Assembly (NCBI RefSeq): GCF_015773195.1
Contig: NZ_JADWYK010000004.1
Location: 62,001 to 126,000 of the forward strand
From: Hymenobacter guriensis
GTDB lineage: Bacteria; Bacteroidota; Bacteroidia; Cytophagales; Hymenobacteraceae
Reading direction: 5' to 3'
Length of the DNA stretch: 64,000 nucleotides
Under the pieces are notes generated by a model, which had not been told where the DNA came from, made no database searches, and worked only from the letters and a program-made list of their open reading frames with translations. Numbering within the stretch: the stretch's first letter is position 1; each line of letters opens with the position of its first letter. Of the stretch, positions 23,680-32,062 are shown in pieces. The translations under genes were made by a program, and so were the position numbers.

Positions 23680-24000
23680 ATGAAAGTTCTGCGGGTGGAA
23701 GACGAGCCCCAACTAACTTCCTTTATCAAAAAGGGGTTTGAGCACGAAGGCTATGAGCTCACGGTAGCCTACGATAGGCGCACGGGCTGGTCGCTGTACC
23801 AGCAGCCCTACGACTCGGTGGTGCTCGACGTGCACCTCCCCTACCGCAACGGCGTGGAGCTGTGCCGGCACATCCGGGCGGCCCGGCGCCGGGTGCCGGT
23901 GCTCATGCTCACGGCCCTCGACAGCCTGGCCGACAAGGTAGCCAGCTTTGAGGCCGGTGCCGGCGACTACCTGGCCGAGCCCATGCCTTATAGAAGCTGA
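23680..24000 (+). pseudogene. Decaying OmpR-type response regulator (receiver only)
   Basis: 106 residues cover most of a receiver domain: VEDEPQLTSFIKKGFEHEGY, phospho-acceptor Asp in VVLDVHLPYRNG, and VLMLTALD. It then fails: the invariant Lys of the DYLxKPF motif is Glu (DYLAEPMPYRS) and a stop follows, with no winged-helix DNA-binding domain. Intact relatives (CusR/CopR type) have about 225 residues. A histidine-kinase fragment lies 50 bases downstream, so this is best read as the remnant of a two-component operon with an internal deletion. The ATG is intact and the short protein could still be made. Confidence 0.75.
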
Positions 24001-24049
24001 ACTTGTGTCCATTTCGGCCGAAAACCGGATGAGATGGTCACTATAAGGC

Positions 24050-24230
24050 CCCTGGCTATTGCCATTTTAGCCGCCCGCTGGTTTCTGTCAGTTCGGAACT
24101 GCAGCCAATTTCACACATCATCCGTCAGGCTCGAAGCATTCCCGCTGTCGGCCTGGAGCAGTACCTGTCCGAAGGTAACAGGCGTGATGATCTGAGCCAG
24201 TTGGGCTTAACTACTATTCCCCACCTTGCC
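24050..24230 (+). pseudogene. Histidine kinase fragment (TM2 plus HAMP)
   Basis: No start codon is available, but translation gives PLAIAILAARWFLS (end of a membrane helix), then after one frameshift ELQPISHIIRQARSIPAVGL and EQYLSEGNRRDDLSQL, the HAMP domain pattern of heavy-metal-type sensor kinases. Similarity stops after about 24225; the dimerisation and ATPase domains are absent. Its order and strand relative to the truncated receiver match an intact regulator-kinase operon. Recognised by eye only. Confidence 0.6.
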
Positions 24231-24589
24231 GTCGGCGCCCGGCCTGAACCGCTATTCACTTCTTTCCTGTCTTCAGGTTCAATTTCGCCGCTTTTGCTCA
24301 GCTCGAAATATGAGCTAACCTTCTCACCATGAGCCAACCAATATCCATAAAGTACGCCCACGAACAAGGCGTTTTTCACCTCACTCGTGGGCGTACTGCT
24401 CACAGATAATATACGCAGAAGGCAGCTACTACTACTCTCCTTCGAACCAAGCAGCCACTGTTCGTGACTGGCGGCCAAATTATCTCTCTCTGATTTCTAA
24501 ACCACTGATTGAAAGCGGAATTCAGACTGAGTACCCGCGCACGCAGATGCGCGGCCTGTTGTGTCTCAAATAGCTTAAGCGCCGCTCGT
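24231..24589. other. Gene-free interval between the kinase fragment and acs
   Basis: No credible gene. It contains the second copy of the hairpin repeat (24352-24406). A minus-strand frame of 117 codons exists at 24125-24478 but overlaps the kinase fragment and the repeat and looks accidental. Confidence 0.6.
24352..24406. repeat. Hairpin repeat, copy 2 (inverted relative to 21054)
   Basis: On the minus strand it reads TCTGTGAGCAGTACGCCCAC, then GAGTGAGGTGAAAAACGCC and TTGTTCGTGGGCG. It aligns with 21054-21104 with a handful of substitutions, mostly compensated in the stem, and one extra base. Confidence 0.75.
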
Positions 24590-26515
24590 TCACTTCTTTC
24601 CTTTGATAATCTCCTCCACCACGGCGGGGTCCAGCAGCGTGGAGGTGTCGCCGAGGTTGCTGGTGTCGCCTTCGGCTACTTTGCGCAGGATGCGGCGCAT
24701 GATTTTGCCCGAGCGGGTTTTGGGTAGCCCCGTTACCAGCTGAATCTTGTCGGGCTTGGCAATCTTGCCGATTTCGGCCACCACCGTTTCGATGATGCTG
24801 GCCTCAATATGCTGGCGGTCGGCTTCGCGCTCCGGCAGGGCCTCGCCCAGAATCACGTAGGCGTAGATGCCCTGGCCTTTCACATCGTGCGGGTAGCCCA
24901 CCACGGCCGACTCGATGACGTGGCTGTTCTGGTTGATGGCGTTTTCGATTTCGGCCGTGCCGAAGCGGTGGCCCGACACGTTGATAACATCATCCACCCG
25001 GCCGATGATGCGGTAAAGACCCTGTTCGTCGCGGCGGGCACCGTCGCCGGTGAAGTAGTAGCCGGGATACGGCGCAAAATACGTCTGGCGGGCGCGCTCA
25101 TGGTCGCCGTAAGTGGTGCGGATGATGCCGGGCCAGCTTTGTTTGATAGCCAGATAGCCTTCCTGGTCGTTGCCTTCGATTTCCTGGCCTTCCTGAGTGA
25201 GCAGCACGGGCAGCACCCCGGGCAGCGGCAGACCGGCGCGGGCCGGCACCGAGGGCGTGATGCCTGCCAGCGCCGAAATCATGATGCCGCTGGTTTCCGT
25301 CTGCCACCACGTATCTACGATGGGGCACCGCTCTTTGCCCACGTGGGTATGGTACCAGTGCCAGGCCTCCTCGTTGATGGGCTCCCCCACCGAGCCCAGC
25401 ACCCGCAGCGAGTCGAGCGAGTAGCTGAGCACGTTGTCCAGCGGCGCGGCCATCAGGCTTCGGATAGCGGTGGGCGCAGTATAGAAAATCGTGACGGAGT
25501 GCTTGTCAATTACCTCCCAGAAGCGGCCGGCATCGGGGTAGGTGGGAATGCCCTCGAACATGAGGGAGGTGCTGCCGGCCAGCAGCGGCCCGTAGAGCAG
25601 GTACGAGTGGCCCGTTACCCAGCCAATGTCGGCGGTGCACCAGTAGATGTCGTTTTCCTCTATCTGAAACACGTTGCGGAACGTGTAGTCCGTCCACACC
25701 ATGTAGCCGGCGGTGGTGTGCACTACGCCCTTGGGCTTGCCGGTGCTGCCCGAGGTGTAGAGAATAAACAGCGGGTCTTCGGCGTCCATTTCCTCGGCGG
25801 GGCAGGTTTTGGCCACGCCTTCGGCTTCTTCGTGGTACCACACGTCGCGGCCTTCCTCCATCTGCACGGGCCAGCCCAGGTGCTCTACCACAATCACGCG
25901 GCGCACCGAGGGGCAGATTTCCAGGGCTTCATCTACCACCCGCTTCACCGGAATCTGCTTGGCGCCCCGGTTCAGGCCGTCGGCCGTAAGTACCACTGAG
26001 GCCTGAGCATCGTTTACGCGGTCGGCAATGGCGGTGGCCGAGAAGCCGGCGAAAATAACGGAGTGCACCGCCCCGATGCGGGCGCAGGCCAGCACCGCAA
26101 TAGCCAGCTCCGGAATCATGGGCATGTAGAGGCACACCCGGTCGCCTTTCTCCACGCCGTTGTTGTGCAGCACATTGGCGAATTGGCACACGCGCTGGTG
26201 CAGCTCCCGGTAGGTGAGGCGCAAGTGCCGCTCCTTGGAGTCATTGGGCTCCCATATCAGGGCCAGTTTGTTGCCGCGCGTGGCCAGGTGGCGGTCGAGG
26301 CAGTTTTCGGTAATGTTGAGGCGGGCGCCGGCAAACCACTCGTTTTTCCCGGCCGCCATATCAGAGCTAAGCACCTTGTCCCACTTGCGGCGCCAGGTAA
26401 AGGGCGCGGCCACCGAGGCCCAGAACTCCTCGGGGTGATGAATGCTAAGGTGGTAGGCTTCGTGGTAGCCTTCGATGCTACGGATGCGGGGGTGCTTGGT
26501 GGGCGTTTCGGGCAT
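24590..26515 (-). CDS. acs: Acetyl-CoA synthetase
   Basis: 641 residues from the chosen ATG (MPETPTKHPRIRS); an in-frame ATG 19 codons upstream (26572), 7 bases after the response-regulator stop, is an alternative. It activates acetate to acetyl-CoA through acetyl-AMP in the cytoplasm. Signature motifs: P-loop YTSGSTGKPKGVVHT, WWQTETSG, YFTGDGARRDEQGLYRIIGR, VSGHRFGTAEIE, and the regulatory acetylation-site segment PKTRSGKIMRRILRK. The three genes upstream (response regulator, SSS-histidine kinase, small membrane protein) point to regulation by external acetate or a related nutrient. Confidence 0.97.
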   Translation of the reverse strand: MPETPTKHPRIRSIEGYHEAYHLSIHHPEEFWASVAAPFTWRRKWDKVLSSDMAAGKNEWFAGARLNITENCLDRHLATRGNKLALIWEPNDSKERHLRLTYRELHQRVCQFANVLHNNGVEKGDRVCLYMPMIPELAIAVLACARIGAVHSVIFAGFSATAIADRVNDAQASVVLTADGLNRGAKQIPVKRVVDEALEICPSVRRVIVVEHLGWPVQMEEGRDVWYHEEAEGVAKTCPAEEMDAEDPLFILYTSGSTGKPKGVVHTTAGYMVWTDYTFRNVFQIEENDIYWCTADIGWVTGHSYLLYGPLLAGSTSLMFEGIPTYPDAGRFWEVIDKHSVTIFYTAPTAIRSLMAAPLDNVLSYSLDSLRVLGSVGEPINEEAWHWYHTHVGKERCPIVDTWWQTETSGIMISALAGITPSVPARAGLPLPGVLPVLLTQEGQEIEGNDQEGYLAIKQSWPGIIRTTYGDHERARQTYFAPYPGYYFTGDGARRDEQGLYRIIGRVDDVINVSGHRFGTAEIENAINQNSHVIESAVVGYPHDVKGQGIYAYVILGEALPEREADRQHIEASIIETVVAEIGKIAKPDKIQLVTGLPKTRSGKIMRRILRKVAEGDTSNLGDTSTLLDPAVVEEIIKGKK

Positions 26516-26579
26516 GGGAACGATGACGTTTTGAGGTGGTGAAGTTGTAAATAAAGTTTGATAATGGTGCATGGCAGCC

Positions 26580-26960
26580 CTACGAATGGCCGGCTGCCAG
26601 CAGTTCTTTCACCTTGTCCATGAGCTGACGGGTGCTGAAGGGCTTGGGCAGGTAGAGGTCGGCGCCGGCTTCGTAGCCTTTCTGAATGTCGGCCTCCTTG
26701 CTTTTGGCCGACAGAAAGATGACGCGGGCAGCAGCGCGGTCGGGGCGCAGGCGCAGGTGGCGGCACACCTGGTAACCATCCACGTCGGGCATCATGATAT
26801 CGAGCAGTACCACGTCGAAAGGAGTGCGGTCAATAGCTTCCAGTGCTTCGGTGCCGTTGCGGGCGATGGAGACGGAATAGCCGGCTTTGCGCATCAGAAA
26901 CTCCAGGGACATGACGATATTCGGCTCGTCGTCGACAATAAGAATGTGAGGAGGCATCAT
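26580..26960 (-). CDS. Single-domain response regulator
   Basis: 126 residues, only a receiver domain: ILIVDDEPNIVMSLEFLM, phospho-acceptor in FDVVLLDIMMPDVDGYQV, RVIFLSAKSKEADIQ and the Lys of DLYLPKPFSTRQL. There is no output domain, so it must act by protein contact or as a phosphate relay. It lies between the SSS-histidine kinase gene and acs, and is the probable phosphorylation target of that kinase. A heptamer array occupies the whole gap to the kinase gene. Confidence 0.95.
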   Translation of the reverse strand: MMPPHILIVDDEPNIVMSLEFLMRKAGYSVSIARNGTEALEAIDRTPFDVVLLDIMMPDVDGYQVCRHLRLRPDRAAARVIFLSAKSKEADIQKGYEAGADLYLPKPFSTRQLMDKVKELLAAGHS

Positions 26961-26962
26961 TT

Positions 26963-27121
26963 CAATTAGTAATTAAGAATTAGTAATGAATAATTACTGA
27001 CAAGGACACGTATTCCAGGCCCAACTATTTATCAATCCGACAATCGAACAAATAGAACCAGTTGACAAAAGCGCACGACTGCTTAAATAATCACTCATTT
27101 TTAATTATCAATTATTAATTA
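26963..27121. repeat. Heptamer-array inverted repeat, TAATTAR type
   Basis: Left arm 26963-26997: CAATTAG, TAATTAA, GAATTAG, TAATGAA, TAATTAC. Right arm 27087-27121, read on the minus strand: TAATTAA, TAATTGA, TAATTAA, AAATGAG, TGATTAT. Both are exactly five units. The loop is 89 nt. The stop codon of the histidine kinase (27115-27117) is inside the outermost right unit. Confidence 0.9.
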
Positions 27122-29862
27122 ACCAGCGGCAGCTCCACCGAGAAGCAGGCGCCGTGGCCGGGCTGACTTTCCACCCAGATGCGGCCGGCGTGCAGCTCCA
27201 CTATCTTTTTGGTGATGGCCAAACCCAGCCCCGAGCCTTCGGGCTTGCGCATCGTCTGGTGGCGGGCCTGGAAGAACTTGTCGAAAATAAGCTGGTGAAA
27301 TTCCGGGTCGATGCCTTTGCCATTGTCCTGCACCGAGAGGCGCAGCAGGTTAGGCGTGGCCTCCACGCCTACCGCAATGTGGCCGGAGCCATCGGCGCGG
27401 CAGGATTTCACGGCGTTGGAGAGCAGGTTCACCAGCACCTGCATCAGCCGGTCCCGGTCGCCGGGCAGGCGCGGCAGGCCGGGCGGCACGGCCAGGTCCA
27501 GCCGGATGTGCTTGTCACGCAGCAGCTGACCCACAGCTTCCAGCGCGTCGGTTACCACATCGGCCACGTCTACCGGCATTAGGTCCAATACGGCCTTGCC
27601 CGACTCGTACTTTTCCAGGTCCAGCACCAGCGTAATCAGCCGCCCCAGCCGTTCCGATTCCCGGGTGATGGTGAGCAGAAACCGTTGCCGCTCCTCTTCT
27701 TCCAGGTCGGGGTTGTCGGTCAGGATTTCGGCCAGGGCCCGGATGCTGGTAAGCGGGGTGCGCAGCTCGTGCGTGACGGTGTACAGAAACTCATCCTTGT
27801 GCTGATCCAGCTCCTGCAGCTGGTCGTAGGCGGCCTGTAGTTCCTGGGTGAGGCGCTGGAGCTGGCGCTGCTGCTTCTGGAGCTGGCGGTTGGCTTCGAG
27901 CAGCTGCTGGCTTTCCTTCAGAATGCCCACTACATTGTCGAAGCTGATGTCCTCCACTCCCACTGAGGAGCGCAGCAGCAGCCGGGCCGAGGCGGGCCCG
28001 ATGGAGCCGGCCAGCAGCTTTTCGGCGTAAGCCAGCAGGTGCGGGTCGGCCTGGGGCGGGGTTGCGGAGTCCGTCAGGTGAGCTTCGGGGAATTGTTCCT
28101 GAAAAGCCCGCAGGGCCTGGGTGGTGCGTTTTTTCCCGAGGAAGCCGGTGAGCAGGGCGCGTACGTCGGGCAAAGGCGCGGCGCTATGCCAGCCGGCCGG
28201 CCCCTCGAAGCCGGTGCCGTGCCGGAACACGTCCACGAACACCTCGGCCTGTCGCTGCTCCAGGGCCGTAGGCTGCCGCCCGAGCGAGACGCCCACGTAC
28301 AAGCCCAAGTTGAAAAACCAGCTCCAGAACAGGCCGTGCGAAAGATAATCCAGCCCGTCGAGACCAAACAGGGCAAATGGCCGCAGCCAGCTTTGGCCGA
28401 GCAGTCCGTGGGTGAGCAGGTCGGCGGGCAGCATATTGGGGCCCACTAGCGTGGGCAAGACCAGCGTGAAAAACCACACCACGAACCCGGCCAGAATGCC
28501 GGCCGTGGCGCCCTGGCGGGTGCCGCCCTTCCAGTAAAGCCCACCCAGCACCACCGGCACAAACTGCGCCACCGCCGCAAACGACACCAGCCCGATGTTG
28601 ACCAGCGGCAGCAAATGGCCCACCACGGCGTAGTAGCCGTAGGCCAGCAGCAGCACCAGCACCACGGCCAGGCGGCGGCTGTGCAGGGCTACCTGCCCCA
28701 GGTAGGCAAACCACCGGGCACCCTCGGCCCGGGCGGCGGGCACGCGCACCAGCAGGGGCATCAGCAGGTGGTTGCTCATCATCACGCTCAGGGCAATGGT
28801 TTCCACGATAATCATGCTGCTGGCCGCCGACAGCCCGCCCAGGTAAATGAGCAGCGCCAGCCACGGATGGCCCGCCTGCAGGGGCAGCGCCAGCACAAAG
28901 GTGTCGGCATCGAAGCGCCCGTTGCCGTCGAGCAGGCGGCCGCCAAAGGCCAGGGGCAGCACAAACAGGTTGATAATGATGAGGTAGAGCGGAAACAGCC
29001 ACATAGCTTTGCGCAGGTGGTCCTCGTTCACGTTCTCCACCACCGAAACCTGAAACTGGCGCGGCAGCAGCAGGATGGCGGCCATGCTCAGCAACAGCAG
29101 CGTAAACCACTGCCCCGGCGTGGTGCCGGCCCCGTCCAGCGTAAACAGGCGGCGCAGCTCCGGCAGGGCGGCAGCCCGCTCAAATACATCGGCAAAGCCT
29201 CCAAACAACCCGTAGGTGACGAACAGACCCGCCGCCAGAAAAGCCACCAGCTTCACCAGGCTTTCCAGGGCCACAGCCAGCACCATGCCTTCGTGCCGCT
29301 CTGTAGCCTCGATGGAGCGCACCCCGAAGATGATGGTAAAAAACGCCAGCGCCACCGTGGTATAAAAGGCCGAGCCCACCCCGGCCGAGGCCGCTTGCGC
29401 CGGTAGGGCCACGCTGACCGGCCGCGTCAGAATATCAAAGGAAGCCGCAATGGCCTTGATCTGCAGGGCAATGTAGGGCACCACGCCCAGCACGCACACC
29501 ACCGTAACCAGCGCGCCGAGGGAGGCACTTTTGCCGTAGCGGGCCGAAATGAAATCGGCAATGGAAGTAAGGCGCTGCCGGCGGCAGATGCGGATAATCT
29601 TGCGCATGACCAGCCAATTGGTCGGGGCCATAAGCGTAGGCCCTAAGTAGATACCCACAAACTCCAGCCCGAAGTGCGCCGCCCGGCCCACGGAGCCGTA
29701 GTACGTCCAGGCGGTGCAGTACACGGCCATGCTCAGGGCATACACGTAGGGGTTGCTCACCAGGCTCCGCCGGGCCGCCGACCGGCGCTCCGCCGCGTAC
29801 GCCACCCCAAACAGCAGGGCGAGGTAGCCGAAGGAAAAGCCAAGAACCAGCAGCGTGGGCAT
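27115..29862 (-). CDS. Sodium:solute symporter-like sensor histidine kinase
   Basis: 915 residues. The N-terminal 560 or so form an SSS-type transporter with about 13 membrane helices (VYALSMAVYCTAWTYYGSVG, GLSAASSMIIVETIALSVMM). A linker and a Gln-rich coiled coil follow (QLQKQQRQLQRLTQELQ), then HisKA with His698 in YTVTHELRTPLTSI and HATPase_c with NLLSNAVKSC and GSGLGLAITKKIVELHAG. This CbrA-like design couples sensing to a transporter fold. Adjacent genes for a response regulator and acs suggest control of acetate or related carbon use. The final codons (LVN, stop) come from a heptamer array. Confidence 0.94.
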   Translation of the reverse strand: MPTLLVLGFSFGYLALLFGVAYAAERRSAARRSLVSNPYVYALSMAVYCTAWTYYGSVGRAAHFGLEFVGIYLGPTLMAPTNWLVMRKIIRICRRQRLTSIADFISARYGKSASLGALVTVVCVLGVVPYIALQIKAIAASFDILTRPVSVALPAQAASAGVGSAFYTTVALAFFTIIFGVRSIEATERHEGMVLAVALESLVKLVAFLAAGLFVTYGLFGGFADVFERAAALPELRRLFTLDGAGTTPGQWFTLLLLSMAAILLLPRQFQVSVVENVNEDHLRKAMWLFPLYLIIINLFVLPLAFGGRLLDGNGRFDADTFVLALPLQAGHPWLALLIYLGGLSAASSMIIVETIALSVMMSNHLLMPLLVRVPAARAEGARWFAYLGQVALHSRRLAVVLVLLLAYGYYAVVGHLLPLVNIGLVSFAAVAQFVPVVLGGLYWKGGTRQGATAGILAGFVVWFFTLVLPTLVGPNMLPADLLTHGLLGQSWLRPFALFGLDGLDYLSHGLFWSWFFNLGLYVGVSLGRQPTALEQRQAEVFVDVFRHGTGFEGPAGWHSAAPLPDVRALLTGFLGKKRTTQALRAFQEQFPEAHLTDSATPPQADPHLLAYAEKLLAGSIGPASARLLLRSSVGVEDISFDNVVGILKESQQLLEANRQLQKQQRQLQRLTQELQAAYDQLQELDQHKDEFLYTVTHELRTPLTSIRALAEILTDNPDLEEEERQRFLLTITRESERLGRLITLVLDLEKYESGKAVLDLMPVDVADVVTDALEAVGQLLRDKHIRLDLAVPPGLPRLPGDRDRLMQVLVNLLSNAVKSCRADGSGHIAVGVEATPNLLRLSVQDNGKGIDPEFHQLIFDKFFQARHQTMRKPEGSGLGLAITKKIVELHAGRIWVESQPGHGACFSVELPLVN

Positions 29863-29871
29863 TTATTTTGA

Positions 29872-29980
29872 CAATTAGTAATTAATATCTCAGGAGAGGC
29901 CGAAGCCAATCAGGAGCACGAAAACCCTGCGTTACAACCGAATACCCAATTCCTCATTACTGATTATCAAGTACTAATTT
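29872..29980. repeat. Heptamer-array inverted repeat, TAATTAR type, left arm eroded
   Basis: Right arm 29946-29980, read on the minus strand: AAATTAG, TACTTGA, TAATCAG, TAATGAG, GAATTGG (five units). The left arm retains only CAATTAG and TAATTAA (29872-29885). The stop codon of the small membrane protein gene (29974-29976) lies in the outermost right unit. Confidence 0.8.
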
Positions 29981-30195
29981 TTCGTTGATTTTACCAGCCA
30001 GCCGGTGGCCAGCACCAGCGCCCCCCAGGCCAGGAGCACGTAGAGGTAAAGCACCGGAATTCCCGCCAGCCGCGCATCGTGGTTGAAGACCCCCAGAAAC
30101 GGGAAGTTGAGCAGCACGGCAAACAGCAGCCCCACGAACAGCAGCCGCTGTCCGCGCCGCTGCTCCGGGCGCTCCTGAGGAGAAATGGGGGACAT
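29974..30195 (-). CDS. Small inner-membrane protein, DUF3311-like
   Basis: 73 residues from MSPISPQERPEQ. Two hydrophobic helices (LLFVGLLFAVLLNFPFLGVF and GIPVLYLYVLLAWGALVLA) flank an FNHDARLAGIP loop, the pattern of DUF3311/DUF485-type partners of SSS symporters. It lies directly upstream of the SSS-histidine kinase gene on the same strand, so it is probably its membrane partner. An 8-bp inverted repeat (ATAGTACA with TGTACTAT, 30239-30263) upstream could be a regulator site. A longer start 18 codons upstream is possible but lacks support. Confidence 0.75.
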   Translation of the reverse strand: MSPISPQERPEQRRGQRLLFVGLLFAVLLNFPFLGVFNHDARLAGIPVLYLYVLLAWGALVLATGWLVKSTKN

Positions 30196-30357
30196 ACATG
30201 CGTTGGTTGAAAGTTGCTGACTCGCGGGTTGGGAGGCTATAGTACACAATCATCCTGTACTATCGGGTTCGGGCAAATGATAACTCCGGTTCATGCGAAG
30301 TCCGCCGGGCTTGCGGCCCGACGGACTTGCACTATTGCACAAATTCAGTTTTCACCG

Positions 30358-31863
30358 CTAGTCCATGATGCGCACGTTGCGCACATCCCGCATGTAGATG
30401 ACCCCAATCACGAAGCAGACGAAAGCCACCAGCACCGGGTAAGCCAGCCCGATCAGGCTACTATGGTCCTTGGCGAAAGTACCCTCGGGCTGGGTGGCGG
30501 CCCACACGCCTATCCAGGTAGCCACCAGCGGCACAAAGCCCCCGAATACGCCATTGCCAATATGGTAGGGCACCGAGAGGCTGGTGTAGCGCACTTTGGT
30601 AGGAAACAGCTCCACGAGGTAAGCCGCAATGGGTCCGTACACCATCGTCACGAACAGCACTAGGATAAACGTCAGGGCAATCATGGCGGGGATATTGGGC
30701 GTGAGGGCCTTCATGACGGCGGGCACGGCTTTGCCGGCGGCATCCACGGTGGCAGGGGTAATTTCGGTGAGCGGCCCGGCAAAGGCCTTAATGCCGTAGA
30801 ACAGCGGAATGGTGAACAAGGCCCCGCAGATCATGCCCGTCATGATGATGCGCTTGCGGCCGATGCGGTCCGAAAGGCTGCCGAAATACACGAACAGCGG
30901 CGTGGCCAGTAGCATGGCCACTACCAGAATGGTGCTGGAATCCACGAGGTCTATTTTCAGGGTGTTGTTCATGAAGGAATAGGCCTGAAACTGGCTGGTG
31001 TAGAAGATAACGCCCTGGCCCATCGTCACGCCAAACAGGGCAATGAGCACCAGGCGGCGGTTTACGGGGTTCACGAAGGAGTCGCGCAGGGGGTTGGTGC
31101 TGGTGGTGCCGGCCGCCTTGGCCTTGGCAAACAGCGGCGACTCGTGCAGCTTGCGCCGGATATAGTAGGAGGCTATAACCAGCAGGCCCGAGAGTAGGAA
31201 CGGCACGCGCCAGCCCCACTCCTTGAAGGCTTCCTCGCCCAGAATCTTGCGCGTAATCACAATCACCGAAATGCTCAGGATGAGTCCGCCGGTGGCCGTA
31301 ATCTGGATGAAGCTGGTGAAGTAGCCGCGCTTTTTGTCGGGGGCGTGCTCAGCTACGTAGGTAGCGGCCCCGCCGTACTCCCCGCCCAGGGCCAGGCCCT
31401 GCAGCAGGCGCAGCACCACCACAATCAGTGGCGCCGCAATACCGATTTTATCGTAGCCCGGCACCAGACCCGTTACAAACGTGGCCCCGCCCATAATCAG
31501 CAGCGTGACCAGGAAAGTGTACTTGCGACCGATCATGTCGCCGATGCGGCCGAAGAACAACGCTCCGAACGGCCGCACCACAAAGCCCGCCCCAAACACG
31601 GCCAGCGCCCCCAGCAGGGAGTCTTCCAGTTTGCCCGTGGCCCCAAACAGCACCGGCCCGATAATGGCGGCCAGCGACCCGAAAATGTAGAAGTCGTACC
31701 ACTCAATGACAGTGCCCACTGAAGAAGCGGTAATCACCTGCCAGATTTTGCTGGACGAAACGGCGTTGTTGTCGTGGGTTACGGCCTCGTCGGCAGCGGG
31801 GCTGCCCACGGGCGCGGCACCGGCGTAGGCGGCCGCGTCGCGCTGGGGTAAGTGCTGGTTCAT
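30358..31863 (-). CDS. MFS transporter, metabolite:H+ symporter (MHS) family
   Basis: 501 residues with 12 predicted helices. The MHS hallmarks are present: SVGTVIEWYDFYIFGSLAA in helix 1, FGRIGDMIGRKYTFLVTLL (loop 2-3 motif), LLQGLALGGEYGGAATYVAE, and a repeated loop in the second half (SLSDRIGRKRIIMTGMICG). Relatives carry proline, betaine, citrate or ketoglutarate; the substrate is not evident. The insertion before helix 10 (EITPATVDAAGKAVPA) is typical of a Bacteroidota subgroup. The start was chosen at MNQHLPQR. A hairpin without T-run lies downstream (30298-30328). Confidence 0.93.
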   Translation of the reverse strand: MNQHLPQRDAAAYAGAAPVGSPAADEAVTHDNNAVSSSKIWQVITASSVGTVIEWYDFYIFGSLAAIIGPVLFGATGKLEDSLLGALAVFGAGFVVRPFGALFFGRIGDMIGRKYTFLVTLLIMGGATFVTGLVPGYDKIGIAAPLIVVVLRLLQGLALGGEYGGAATYVAEHAPDKKRGYFTSFIQITATGGLILSISVIVITRKILGEEAFKEWGWRVPFLLSGLLVIASYYIRRKLHESPLFAKAKAAGTTSTNPLRDSFVNPVNRRLVLIALFGVTMGQGVIFYTSQFQAYSFMNNTLKIDLVDSSTILVVAMLLATPLFVYFGSLSDRIGRKRIIMTGMICGALFTIPLFYGIKAFAGPLTEITPATVDAAGKAVPAVMKALTPNIPAMIALTFILVLFVTMVYGPIAAYLVELFPTKVRYTSLSVPYHIGNGVFGGFVPLVATWIGVWAATQPEGTFAKDHSSLIGLAYPVLVAFVCFVIGVIYMRDVRNVRIMD

Positions 31864-31943
31864 GGGAATTGCTGGTTGGAGTAGAAGGTTCGTTTTGTAG
31901 GGCGTTTGGCTGGTTTTTAGCAAACCGTCACGCTGAATTCAGT

Positions 31944-32032
31944 GTCATGCTGAGCTTGTCGAAGCATGTCTACCGCTTCGTTGAATCATTGCAGACGAAG
32001 CGGTAGAGATGCTTCGACAAGCTCAGCATGAC
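31944..32032. repeat. Long palindrome, GTCATGCTGAGC / CGAAGCGGTAG family
   Basis: Two 38-nt arms (31944-31981 and 31995-32032) pair with one mismatch around a 13-nt loop. Outer end GTCATGCTGAGCTTGTCGAA; inner end CTACCGCTTCGT. The right arm shares a 21-nt stretch exactly with the palindrome at 9119-9139. Located between the MHS transporter and porin genes. Confidence 0.9.
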
Positions 32033-32062
32033 CATTGATTTTTGAATCAACTAGCCTGCTTC

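Noticed and set aside
24125-24478. Minus-strand open frame of 117 codons
   Set aside because: It overlaps the histidine-kinase fragment and the hairpin repeat, has no family resemblance and no promoter, and its composition looks random.
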